A stretch of 64,000 nt of DNA from positions 23,578,558-23,642,557 of the forward strand of contig NC_049916.1 of the NCBI RefSeq assembly GCF_001411555.2. The letters run 5' to 3'. Positions 47,413-58,372 of the stretch are shown here, piece after piece (the first letter of the stretch is position 1; every line of letters begins with the position of its first letter). The notes below the pieces were generated by a model. That model made no database searches. It was not told the DNA's origin and was given only the letters and a program-made list of their open reading frames with translations. The stretch is from Juglans regia. Lineage: Eukaryota; Streptophyta; Magnoliopsida; Fagales; Juglandaceae. The position numbers were made by a program, and so were the translations under genes.

Positions 47413-47598
47413 ATGTTGATCAATCTTTATCTTCACCTACTCTTGTTATCTTTTATACGACACGTCACGTTAACTTCAGTATTAATCTTTATCTTCGCGT
47501 ACTATTATTGTATTTTTCACGATACATGTCATGTTAACTCCAGTATCAATTTTTATCTTCACATATTCTTGTTATCTTTTCCCAACACGTGTCAAGTT
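47413..47598. repeat. 63-bp tandem repeat, three copies
   Basis: The unit starts AATCTTTATCTTC at 47422, 47484 and (as AATTTTTATCTTC) 47548. Each unit continues with a GTTATCTTTT-like stretch, then CACGTCACGTTAAC, CATGTCATGTTAAC or CACGTGTCAAGTT, and CAGTAT. It is also readable as a continuous open frame, but only because the period is close to a multiple of three. Confidence 0.75.
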
Positions 47599-47925
47599 GC
47601 TAGAAATTAAATCTATAATTGAGATGAAGTTAGTTTGAGAAGTTGAGAACAACATGCTGTAATTTGTTTTGTATAGAACTCTTGATCTTGTAAACTGTTA
47701 TGTTTATAAATACAAGATTGCGGTAATTTATGGTATGCGTTACATAAAAATTTGTTTAATTGAAGATGGTATTTTAATTTTATTGATTATTTTTGTATAC
47801 TGAAATCACAATGATAAAAAAATATAAGACCATAAAACAAATTTCTCATAAAAAGAGATACGACTATTACTTTTAAAAAGTTACAAATAATGTCGGGAAA
47901 AATGATTGTCAGGAATCACAATTTA

Positions 47926-48302
47926 GATTTAGTTTTATAAACTTTTTAGACTATTTATCTCATTTCAACATTTAAAAACTATTTAAATATAAATATTTTT
48001 TAATTCTAAATTTTTAAATTTTTTATCTAATTATTATAATTTTTCTAAATTTTTAAACTAAATACAAAAAATAATTCAACTTTTTCAAATCTCAAAATAA
48101 AAATTATATTTAAAAATTATATTCTAATCATCTTTTAATTTACTAATTTTTTATTCAATTTTTTCTTTCTTATTTTTTAAAACTCCATAAAAATCTCAAC
48201 TCAAATGATTTGATTATTACTATTCATAAATTATCACACTATTATTCATAAATTTTTTATTTTATCTCATTTTAATTTATATGTGTAATTAAACGATACC
48301 TT
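47926..48302. mobile_element. GAGATGAGAT-family MITE (copy I), inverted and degenerate
   Basis: AT-rich with TTTATCTCATTTCAAC on the left and TTTTATCTCATTTTAATTT on the right, plus ACTATTCATAAATTATCAC in the family's usual place. Confidence 0.45.
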
Positions 48303-48638
48303 AAACAACTTGTACTTTTTAAAAAGCGTCCCAAGTAAAGAAAAAAAAATTAAAAACAATATACAGAATAATGGAAAATCGGATGTGGATTTAACTAGAA
48401 TTTAGAGGTAGAGCAGGGAATATAAGCCGACCCCGATACTCCTAAGTATTTGACATAATTTTACATCTTCTCGCGTTTGACTTTGTATTGTTTGTATATG
48501 TTGTTTTATTCGCTCGCTTGTATATATATATTATGTGAGTGTGAAAATGATTTATATAATTTTAAGGTGCATAAATTTTACAGATCTTTTAGTCCGAGTA
48601 CCATTGATGTGTGGATGATTGTTGCCTATAGTTATGCA
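48303..48638. other. intergenic, no feature
   Basis: Between the MITE and the GC-ended hAT element. Nothing recognisable was seen. Confidence 0.4.
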
Positions 48639-48646
48639 ATGTGCGT

Positions 48647-49259
48647 TAGGGGTGCCACCCGCCCCCTACGGGGAGGGACACCCCTTCCCCGCACCTCGCC
48701 CCGTAGGGGGTGGGGGATGAGGTTTTCACCTCCATCCCCCGCCCCAGGGATGCGGGGGCGGGGTGCGGGGCAGATTCTCAATCCGTCCCGCTTCTTTTCA
48801 CTTAAAAAAAATATTACATTTATTTTATTTAAAAATTATTTATAAGTGTAAAAGTAATTAAAAATATATTTTTAAATCCAAATTATCAATTTAAATTTTG
48901 TAAATATGACTATAATTTAAAAACTATGTAATTTTTAAATTTGCTAGTACACATTTTGTATAAATTATAGTGTATTAATTTTTAAACTATGTAGTTTTTA
49001 AATTTACCAATGCATATTTTGTGAACAAGTCTAACAAATTGTAATATATATTTATGTTTATATATATGTATATAATATATATATATATATATAAAATGAG
49101 ACGAGGCTGAGGAAGCGGGGAAATGTTGAGCGGGGTTGGGCCTTCCCCGTCACTTGCCCCCGCTAGGAGCCCTAGATGCGGGGTTGCCTGCCCCACCATG
49201 CGGGGGCGGAGCGGAAGCGAGGCGGGATAGCGGGGGTGGGGCCCCGCTGCCCACCCCTA
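48647..49259. mobile_element. non-autonomous hAT element with GC-rich ends
   Basis: Ends TAGGGGTGCCACCC and GCCCACCCCTA. The flanking 8-bp duplication is ATGTGCGT (48639-48646) and GTGTGCGT (49260-49267), one mismatch. The first and last 130-180 bp are strikingly GC-rich with repeated GCGGGG/CCCCGC motifs; the middle is AT-rich with a (TA)n run. 613 bp and no transposase. Confidence 0.82.
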
Positions 49260-49267
49260 GTGTGCGT

Positions 49268-49625
49268 GAAATACTTGTTCAAACACACCAGCCCTCGTGG
49301 ATACATGCAAAGAAACAAGATAAATAATTAAAATTAAAAATTCTTGATATTTTATTTGAAAACTAACAAGAGGATATATCATTCATATAGTTAATTTAAT
49401 AATATTTGATTTGTAGGATTTTAAAATTTTAAATATTGTTGGCGTTCATGAAAATCATACAAACCGAAAAAAATGTACCTTAATGTCAATTTTTGTAGTT
49501 GTTTCACAAGTAAATCTAGTTTGTAAGTCTCAAATCTGTCTGTGGTTGTCTTCACCACATAGTTGAATATGCTATATAGATAAATTAGAACTATATGATG
49601 CATAGATAAATTAGAAAGACACCCA
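49268..49625. other. flank of the Copia stack
   Basis: AT-rich sequence without recognised coding content. The 5' LTR and start of the Copia element should lie here or be lost; I cannot identify them. Confidence 0.35.
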
Positions 49626-50425
49626 CAACCCGTTGTAGTGCAATGGTTACATGTTGACCAATTGATTATCGGATGGATCAGCAACTCACTAACAAATGCA
49701 GCTCTTTCACAAGTGACCAATAGTGAGACCTCCCTTGAAGTTTGGGAAGTACTGAAAACCTTGTATGGCCGACATACAAGGGATTGGGTCCAAAATATGA
49801 AAGGTGAGCGCAATCACTCACCAAAGGTTCTTTTTCCATGGAAGATTACCTCCATAAAGCCAAGTCCTTGGCTCTATCTCTCTGCGATGCCGAAAATTCC
49901 ATGAATGAAGACGACTTCATCATCTGCTTACTCAGAGGCTTGGGCTCTAAGTTCGACCCCATTGTTGCTGCTATTAATACTCGAGATAGCTTCCCTTCTC
50001 TCGAGGCAGTTATTAGTAAGTTACGTGACTTGAGCTTTGCATCTCCATTTGTTGAGACTCTTCTTCCATTGTTACCTTTTATTCCAATCATAAAGCTTCT
50101 TCCACTAATCGTTAGAGGGAAGGTCAATCCTAGGGGTGTCAATATGTGACACGACCCGATAACCCAACACGAACACGACACGATAAAAGCGGGTTAGGGT
50201 TTAGTCTTAACGGGTTCGGGTCAAAACCGGTTGACCCGTTAAGACACGATAGCTTAACGGGTCACTAACGGGTCAACCCGTTATGACCCGTTAAGAAAAT
50301 TAAAATTACCCTTATACCCTTTACCCTTATAATCTAAAAATTATAACTAAAAGTCTAAAAGTATAAAAACTAATTTAAAAAAAAACAAATTAAAAAAATA
50401 TAACACATCACTCATCACTCATCAG

Positions 50426-50475
50426 NNNNNNNNNNNNNNNNNNNNNNNNNNNNNNNNNNNNNNNNNNNNNNNNNN
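50426..50475. other. assembly gap (50 N) inside the hAT element
   Basis: Exactly 50 N, probably a placeholder. It is followed by a (CCCACG)n-like GC-rich stretch (about 50510-50580) that may explain the assembly break. Confidence 0.95.
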
Positions 50476-50734
50476 CCCACAAAGACTTAAACCACGGATT
50501 CGCACTTGCCGCCGCCAGCGCCCCGTCGCCCACGCCCGTCGCCCACGCCCAAGCCCGTCGCCCACGCCCACGCCCACGCCGTGCCTTCCACTGTAAGAAA
50601 AGTTGATTTTGGAGTTGGGAAATGTGTTGTACAGTTGTGAAATGTGCTGTGAAATCGTAATTTCTGTATGCTTATTCAAATTAAGCTCAAGGTTTACAGT
50701 ATGTAATTGTATTTGGGATTAATGCGCAGGTTGT

Positions 50735-50925
50735 AAAATTACTGCCAAAATTGAGTTGTATTTGAATAATTAAGTGTAAAATTAAGTGTAAAATTACTGC
50801 CAAAATCTTGAGTTGTATTTGAATAATTAAGTGTAAAATTACTGCCAAAATCTTGAGTTGTATTTGAATAATTAAGTGTAAAATTAAGTGTAAAATTACT
50901 GCCAAAATTAATACGCAGGTCATGA
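50735..50925. repeat. tandem repeat in the hAT 5' region
   Basis: The unit TTGAGTTGTATTTGAATAAT followed by TAAGTGTAAAATTACTGCCAAAATC occurs three times, with a short extra TTAAGTGTAAAA in the first and third copies. A minus-strand frame through it is purely repeat-derived. Confidence 0.8.
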
Positions 50926-51593
50926 ATAATTAAGTGTAATTGTATTTGAAAGTGCCAAAATCTTGAAACAATTGTCCAAAAAAATCAAGTTATAAGCATA
51001 GAAAGTAAAAAAATTCTGAGTTGGTCATGATGACTGATGAGCAGTCAATATAAATTAGCTATTAATCCTATTTTGAACATCAAAGATTGATTGTATTAGC
51101 ATCTTTCAGTTTTGTTGTGGTTTGTTGAGATGGCGGAGAATTCTCCCTAACAAAAATAAATTATTAAGTTTGAATCCAAGAAGAGATGGCGGAGAAAATT
51201 TAATAAATTTGATTTGTATGTGACATATGTCATTCCAAAGTGGAGAAAAATAAAATAAGAAAAAAAAATTAAAATATTTGGGATTTTTGAAGGTAAGTCA
51301 TGTTTTACACTTTTACTATTGTCATTAACTCAACTAAAACTCCAATAAATTCAATTAAAGAGTTCATTTATTTTATTTTACCCAAAGTCTCTTGAAATGT
51401 AATCTACACGATTGTATTACGAGTCTATCTTTTTCATACTCAATCGGGCATATTCTAGATGATCTTTATTTTGTAATTAATTATAAAAACGGGCATATAA
51501 TCTACACGATTGTTGCTTTCGTTTTTTAAGCGTAAATTGGTCCCCTACAATTAATGTTATACTCTTACATTTGTTATTATTGTTTGTTATCAG

Positions 51594-53827
51594 ATGAGTT
51601 CGGTAGCAAGTGAAAATGATGAGATGATTGATTTGGACCCGTTTGACTCAGAAAGTATTCAAAATGAGGAAGTTAAAACAAAAAGAAGGAAACGATCAAA
51701 TGTGTGGGCTTTTTTTGAAATGGTTCCTGATTCTGAGAACAATGATGGCAAATCACGAGCCAAGTGTAAGATGTGTGGAATTATTTATATGGCAGCAAGC
51801 AAATATGGAACCGGCAATATGAGGCGTCACATTGAGACATGCCCTAGGAGAAGTTCACGAGATATTGGTCAGATGATGTTATCACAAACTAGTGGAAATA
51901 TTTCGGTAAGCGCTCATAAATTTGACACTGAACAATATAGAGAAATTTTGGTATCTGCTATTGTGAAGCATGAATTGCCTTTTCGATTTGTTGAATATTC
52001 GGGGGTGAGATCTTTATTACAATATTTACGTCCAGATGTTCCAATTATTTCTAGGAATACTGCCAAGGCTGATTTGGTTAAGATGTATCATCGAGAAAAA
52101 AAAAGGATTAAATGCATGTTAAATGATTCTCCTGGTAGAATTAGTCTAACATCTGACTTATGGACTTCTATAACCACTGATGGTTATATGTGCATTACAG
52201 CACATTTTCTGGATAAGAATTGGGTTCTGCAGAAAAGAGTTTTGAACTTTTCATTTATGCCACCACCACATAATGGCATATCTTTGTCTGAAAAAATTTA
52301 TAATTTGCTATGTGAATGGGGAATTCAACACAAGATTTTTTCATTGACTTTAGACAATGCTTCTTCTAATGATGTTTCAGTAGAGTTGTTAAAAACTCAA
52401 TTGAACATTAAGAAAGCTCTTCTTTGTGATGGTGAGTTCTTTCATCTTCGTTGTTGTGCCCATATTCTGAATTTGGTAGTACAAGATGGATTAAAAGAGA
52501 TTGATGTTGCTATCCAAAAAGTTCGTGAAAGTATCAAGTATGTCAAAGGATCACAAACAAGGAAAGTAAAATTTATGGATTCAACAAATCAAATGTCTTT
52601 GGATAGCAAGAAAGGGTTGAGACAGGATGTCCCCACTAGATGGAATTCTACTTATCTTATGCTTGAGAGTGCTCTTTTCTATCGCCGTGCCTTTACTCAT
52701 TTGGAGTTGACTGATTCCAATTTTAAGCATTGTCCATCAATATCTGAGTGGGAACGAGTACAGAAGATTAACGATTTATTGAGAGTTTTTTATAGAGACA
52801 CCTGTAATTTTTCTGGGATTAAATACCCTACAGCCAATCTCTATTTTCCATCAGTGTTTTCGATTTATTTTACATTAAAGAGGCACTCTGAGGGTGAAGA
52901 TGACTACATGAAGAGAATGTGTTGTAAAATGCTTGCTAAGTTTGAGAAATATTGGTCCGAGTTCAATGTGTTGTTGGCTATAGCAGTTATATTGGATCCT
53001 CGATACAAGCTTCATTTTGTTGATTTTTCTTATACAAAGCTTTATGGAGAATGTTCTATAGAGTATATGAATGTTCGGAGCAAAATGTCATCTCTTTTCA
53101 TGGAATATGGTTCTTCTAGTGCTCCTACAACGACATGTTCTACCACAACTTCTGAAAGCACTGTTATTAGAGAGGAAAGTCAGTCTTCATATGATAATTT
53201 TTTACTAGAGGTAATATCAAATAATCTTTTTTGTTTAATGATTATATATTATATTGTTGTTTCATATCACATATTGGCTTGAAAATATTTTTATTTGTTT
53301 TTTGTATACAGGAATTTGATACATTTAGACCTGATGAACTTTCTGGCTATATGAGAAAAAGTCAATTGGATCTTTACTTGGATGAACCTAGGGCAGAAAG
53401 AAATGCAAAGATTGATATTCTTTCCTTTTGGAAAGGAAATGAATTTCGTTATCCTGATCTTGCTCGTATGGCTCGTGACATTTTGAGTGTTCCAGTTTCT
53501 ACAGTTGCATCTGAATCTACTTTTAGTGTTGGTGGGCGTATCATTGATCAGTTTAGAAGTGCACTAAAAGCAGATATTGTTGAAGCATTAGTTTGCACTA
53601 GAGATTGGTTATATGGTGAAGAGCAAGGTAATATTATAGTATTTTATTAAATAAATGACTGTAATTTTTCAATGATATAAAACTTTACTGATGTCTTTTT
53701 TTTAATAGAAATACAAGAAGAAGTTAAATTGGATGAGTTAACTGAAGATGTAATGGAGTTGGAGAACAACAAGGGCAAGGGCTTGGAGGACGCTCCGCCT
53801 CATTCTTCAACTTCTAGATTTGTTTAG
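51594..53827 (+). CDS. hAT transposase (BED zinc finger, DAYSLEEPER/RICESLEEPER-like)
   Basis: Three coding exons, 51594-53210, 53312-53627 and 53709-53827, joined by GT-AG introns, encode 683 residues with no internal stop. An AG directly before the ATG suggests a preceding non-coding exon. Residues about 38-85 are a BED zinc finger (VWAFFEMV, CKMC, then HIETC). The catalytic region has SLTSDLWTS with the first Asp, FSLTLDNASSND with the second, and the hAT-wide RCCAHILNLVVQDGL. The dimerisation domain follows in exons 1-2: LDLYLDEPRAER, ILSFWKGNE, and VPVSTVASESTFSVGGRIID near residue 610. The tail is acidic. The protein would bind the element's own ends and cut and paste it. The length, the complete domain set and the open frame suggest recent activity. 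Host-domesticated sleeper genes look similar, but the surrounding TIRs and TSD identify this one as transposon-borne. Confidence 0.92.
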
Positions 53828-53849
53828 ATTTGTGTTTTTAATTTTTATT

Positions 53850-54301
53850 ATATTTGGGATTGTAATATTAATATATTTACTATGTGTGTTTTGTTTATCA
53901 TATTTGAGATGTAATTTTAATATATTGTTACAATGTGTGTGGATATTTGTTTGGATTGTAATTTTAGACTTATAGTTTTTTTTTAGATATTATTTATATT
54001 TATAATTTATAATGGGATAAAACGGGTCGTGTCGGATCGTGTCATATCGTGTCAGTTTAATCCATTAATGTAAACGGGTTGAAACGGGTTGAAGCGGGTC
54101 GGATCGTGTCGTGTCAATTTATTTCCTAATGTGTCATAACGGGTCGTGTCGTGTCAACCCGTTATCAAACCGTGTCGTGTTCGTGTTTAGAATTTTGACA
54201 CGAAACCCTTAACGGGTCGTGTTCGTGTTGACCCATTAACTGTAATGTATATACTCTGACACGACACGAACACGACCCGTTAACACGATTTGACACCCCT
54301 A
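53850..54301. repeat. right subterminal motif array of the hAT element
   Basis: From about 54010 onward AACGGGT (or its complement) occurs about nine times, interleaved with CGTGTCG/CGTGTTC motifs, up to the terminal repeat. The left counterpart is 50150-50310. Arrays of short motifs near hAT ends are typical transposase-binding sites. Confidence 0.75.
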
Positions 54302-54615
54302 GTCAATCCGGTTATGGCCGTCCCAGACATTCTCAGTAGAAAAATAGACTCTCATGTGGTGGTGGTGGTGGTGATACCGGAGCTAACCATCACATGGATC
54401 CCACTCCCATCGATTCTCAAGGTATATTGTCGTACAATGGCACATACTCTGTAATGGTTGGTAACGGTTCAGACTTCCTATCTCTATCGTTGCACATTCT
54501 CAACTTCCACATGCTTCTCTTACTTTTAAGAATGCCCTAATTGTTCCCAAAATTAAAAAGAAAGTGCTTTCGATGTCTAAATTTACAACTTATCATAATT
54601 GTTGCTTTCTCTTTT

Positions 54616-56250
54616 TATTAACAGTAACGTGTGCAAAGCTTAAAGGCAGTGCACATAGGTTGAAGATGGCTGGAAAAACAGAGAGCTGCACTTGTATTGA
54701 TTTACGTTGCACCTATTTACATAAGAACTATGCTATTTATAGAATGCTTACATGAGTTAATAAAGAATAAGAATAATGAATTAATACAATGCTAGTGCCA
54801 GCGTATAATAACAAACTCTAACCGAATTGCTTTATGGACTTTTATCTGGTGGAACTGTGATTATTTTATAAGGGTGAGCTTCCTGTATCTTCAACAGCCT
54901 CTTGAAAGATAGAGAGTATATGTTAATTACTCCCATCTTGAGCAGCAATCGATTAAATGTGGGAGAGTGTCATGGTTTAGTGAGCAAATCTGCTATTTGA
55001 GCCGAAAATGGGACATGGGTAGTGACAATTTGTCCAGAGTTGATCTTGTCACGAATCATTTGGCAGTCGAGTTCGATGTGTTTTGTACATTCGTGAAACA
55101 CAGGGTTGGCCGAGATGTGGAGGGCAGCTGAGTTATCACAGTATAAAGTCGCAGGCTGTGAGATTTGTATATTCAAGTCATGAAGTAAGTATCTCAACCA
55201 TGTGAGCTCGCATACAGATGGTGCCATGGCCCTATACTCGAATTTTGCAGATGAGCGAGATACAGTGGTTTGTTGAACCAACAAGATGATGCGATTTAAA
55301 GGGGGAAGAGATTCCTGAAGGAGGATTTGAGCTCTGACCGCATCATACGAATCTTGAAGTCCCATTAAAAATTGCATGACCTTGTGTCGATAATTGTATC
55401 CCATTAACGTCCTGAGTGATCCACATGTGTAGATCGGCATTGGTTCAGAAATCTCTAGTTCTTCCCAAAAACTCTTGATTTGGTTGTAGTATTGGCTCAT
55501 TGAATCATTGTCTTGGATTAGTGAAGGAATAGATTTTGTAAGCTGTAATATGTGTGGAGCATTTTGGATGGAGAAGCGATCACGGAGATCCTTCTAAACG
55601 TTTGCTGCTGTCTCTGCATGCGCGATGCTTGATTTATGTTCTGAACCAACTAAATGTTAGACCCAAGCGATGATCATGTCATTACATCACTCCCAAGGAG
55701 TAAAGAGAGGATTAGATTCTTGAGTGGGTTTGGAAATTCTGCCGTCGATGAATCCGAGCTTGTTTTTTATATTGAGTGCGCGGCGCATGGTCCTTGCCCA
55801 GGTTACATAATTTTCGGTGGTGAGGAGGTTTGGAACCAATGGAGAAGACGCACCCTCACCAGGTTGAATATAGTATGGGCTTGCGGGATGATGTGGATTG
55901 TTTTCAAGATTGGATGGTGGCATGTTGGAATCGGTATTGGAAGAACTTTCGGTCATGTCTCTGGTAGCATATTAACAGTAACGTGCGAAAAGCTTAAAGG
56001 CAGTGCACAGAGGTTGAAGAAGGCTGGAAAAACATAGAGCTACACTTGTATTGATTTACGTCACACCTATTTACATAAGAATTGTGCTATTTATAGAATG
56101 CTTACATGAGTTAATAAAGAATTAGAATAATTAATGAATACAATGCTAATGCCAGCGTATAATAATAAACTCTAACATAATTGCTTTATGAACTTTTATC
56201 TGGTGGAACTGTGATTATTTTAGAAAGGTGAGCTTCCTGCATCTTCAACA
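54616..56250 (-). mobile_element. internally deleted Copia element with both LTRs
   Basis: Two 281-bp LTRs (54616-54896 and 55970-56250) are flanked by a 5-bp duplication CTTTT (54611-54615 and 56251-56255). Read on the minus strand, each LTR begins TGTTGAAGAT and ends CTGTTAATA, so the last dinucleotide is TA rather than CA. The primer site after the 5' LTR reads TGCTACCAGAGAC, a mutated initiator-Met-type site. The inside has only gag and the end of RNase H; protease, integrase and RT are missing. Total 1635 bp. It sits in the opposite orientation inside the host Copia. Confidence 0.9.
54970..55956 (-). pseudogene. gag / RNase H remnant of the deleted Copia
   Basis: Gag starts MTESSSNTDSNMPPSNLENN at 55956 and includes LTTENYVTWARTMRRALNIK (to about 55687). 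After a frame break it continues at 55500 (SQYYNQIKSFWEELEISEPM, KVMQFLMGLQDSYDAVRAQI). At LLVQQ it passes directly into TTVSRSSAKFEYRAMA, the RNase H core, then TLYCDNSAALHISANPVFHE and QIADLLTKP. The whole protease-integrase-RT section is absent at the junction, which falls on QQ / TTVSRSS, a segment beginning similarly in both parents. Confidence 0.85.
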
Positions 56251-56442
56251 CTTTTATCCTTGGGGTTTTTTTTATCAAGGACATGGGGATGAACAAGGCG
56301 ATGCTTAAAGGCTTGGTCGAGGATGGCTTGTTTCCATTATGTTCCACCACCAGTTCCTTTTCTCCTGTTGCTTTTTAAGCTACTAGAGTTTCTAGCACCA
56401 TATGGCATGCACAACTGGGCCATCCCAATTCAAAGATTCTTA

Positions 56443-57065
56443 GAGCATTGGCATTGGATTGGCTATTTTACTCCTCAAATTTTGACTAATATGTAACTTT
56501 TTCACTTTTAGCTAATCATTCAAAACTTAAAGTCTACATTGGATTAGTCATCACACTCTTTATAATAAAAAAATATTATTATTTTTTATTTTTATATTTT
56601 TATAATTAATTTTTATTGTTTAATTAATTTTATTTTCATAACCTCCTATAATCACCTATAATTTCTAACAATCATTTTCATTTTCACAATCCAATAAACA
56701 AAATCGATATCAATATTTGTTGCTTTTATCCCACCATATAAAGAGAAAGGTAAAGCAACAAACATGAGATGATATTTGTTGCTTTTATCCCACCATATTA
56801 TAATGTGAGGCAATACATCAAAACTGCAGGAAAAGGGTCTCGAGAAAGAAGAAGGAAAAGAGCCATTGGAGAGAGGAGCCAAAATATAATAAACAATGGG
56901 TTTAGACTTGCTACAGGACTTTTCATCTTTGGAAAGAAAAATGAAATTACTGTAGCTTATAGTTGAGATGAAAAGTCTTTGGCTAATTCAATGTGGGCCA
57001 TTTATTGTTAAAATTAGTCAAATATAAAGATGAAAAAGCATTTGGCTAATCTAATGCCAATGCTC
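56443..57065. mobile_element. Harbinger-type MITE (TTA target site), nested in the host Copia
   Basis: Terminal inverted repeats GAGCATTGGCATTGGATT and AATCTAATGCCAATGCTC are flanked by TTA (56440-56442 and 57066-57068). 623 bp with no transposase. It splits the Copia just before the integrase. Two direct copies of TGATATTTGTTGCTTTTATCC-like sequence occur inside (about 56708 and 56770). Confidence 0.85.
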
Positions 57066-57068
57066 TTA

Positions 57069-58015
57069 GATTGTTACTTTCATGCTTGCCTACTTCAAAT
57101 AAAAGTGTTTCTTTTTATGAAAGTTGCACAATTGGCAAATTTAATAAATTATCTTTTACAACTCATATTGCTAATGCTGAACAATTTCCTCATACTCTTC
57201 ATATGGATGTTTGGGGGCCTACACATATACCCTCTTAGGATGGCTTTATATTTTATTTAGTCATTATTGATGAATATTCTCGCTACATATGGCATTTTTC
57301 AATGGCTTGTAAAACTTACTTTCAAACTCATGTAAGAATTGTTCAAGGTGACGGGGGTGGAGAATTTGTTAATAACACGTTGAAAAGTTATTTTTCTTCT
57401 AATGGCATCATCCATCATTTGTCTTGTCTTGGCACTCCCGAACAAAATGGTATAGCTGAAAGACAACATCGTCAAGTTGTTGAAACCGGGCTAACCTTAA
57501 TGGATCACTTTTCTCTTCCATCTAAATTTTGGACTGCTACATTCACTACTTCTATTTTCCTTATCAATCGGTTACCTACTCCCATTCCTGATGGCAAATC
57601 ATCATATGAGTTAGTATTTAAAACTCCAACTTCTTATGACACTTCGAGAGTCTTTGGTTGTGCATGTTATTCATACTTGACCTCTTTTGGCCGCTCCAAG
57701 CTTGATTTCAAATCAATTCGGTGTGTTTTCGTTGGCTACTCACCACATCACAAGGGATATTGTTGTCTGAATACACTTTATGGTCGTGTATATATCTCAC
57801 GACATGTTCTTTTTTATGAAACCATATTTCCATTTTCTACTCAACAAGAATATTTTCAGGTCCCTCTCAAAGCCTTTAAAGTTCGGTCTCTACCCGCTAG
57901 TCGTGAAAATGCCTCGGTTTAACACACCCGCAAATCCCTCAGCCCTTAATGTCCCACTAGTCCTTCTCACACAGATCTGGCCCCATCTGTTCCCCAACCT
58001 GCAGTGGTTCTAGTT
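57069..58015 (+). pseudogene. Copia integrase of the host element
   Basis: Reads SKFNKLSF-like linker sequence, HTLHMDVWGP (first catalytic Asp), a stop, IIDEYSRYIWHF, then the long open piece 57302-57922 with IVQGDGGGEFVNN, LGTPEQNGIAERQHRQVVET and GCACYSYLTSFGRSKLDFKS. The DDE catalytic residues are mostly recognisable, but the frame is interrupted. Confidence 0.85.
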
Positions 58016-58372
58016 AAGCTCAACTTGGTTTCTATTCCTTCTTCACCACAAGCCATCCAAGCATAGGGCCTAATTCCACTCACGCCATGATTACCCAGAA
58101 TTAGGATGGTAACCACAGGCCCAAGGTATTTTATCAACCCGTCATCCTATTCCCACTTGTTTTGTGGCTGATTTAGCCGCCCAGCCTTTGGAGCCCAGAA
58201 ACTATAAATTGGCTCTCAAAGATCAAACATGGAAGCAAGCCATGCAAATTGAGATTGATGCACTTCATTGAAACCATACATGGTCTTTAGTTCCCAAAGC
58301 CCAAGTCATGAATTTAGACAGCATTAAATAAGTCTTTAAAATTAAGACTCAAGTCGATGGTTTCATTTAAAG

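Larger units (their letters stand above)
50131..54301 (+). mobile_element. complete hAT transposon with intact transposase frame
   Basis: Terminal inverted repeats TAGGGGTGTCAA and TTGACACCCCTA are flanked by a perfect 8-bp duplication GTCAATCC (50123-50130 and 54302-54309). Length is 4171 bp including a 50-N gap. Both subterminal regions are packed with AACGGGTC/GACCCGTT and CGTGTCG/CGACACG motifs. The transposase gene lies at 51594-53827. A GC-rich CCCACG repeat lies beside the gap and a tandem repeat at about 50740-50920. The TSD, the terminal repeats and the open transposase frame together make this a structurally complete element. It interrupts a Copia gag. Confidence 0.93.

Noticed and set aside
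47413..47610. 65-codon Leu-rich frame
   Set aside because: Arises from the 63-bp tandem repeat; not a gene.
50687..50923. 78-codon minus-strand frame rich in Ile/Leu/His
   Set aside because: Pure product of a tandem repeat in the hAT element.
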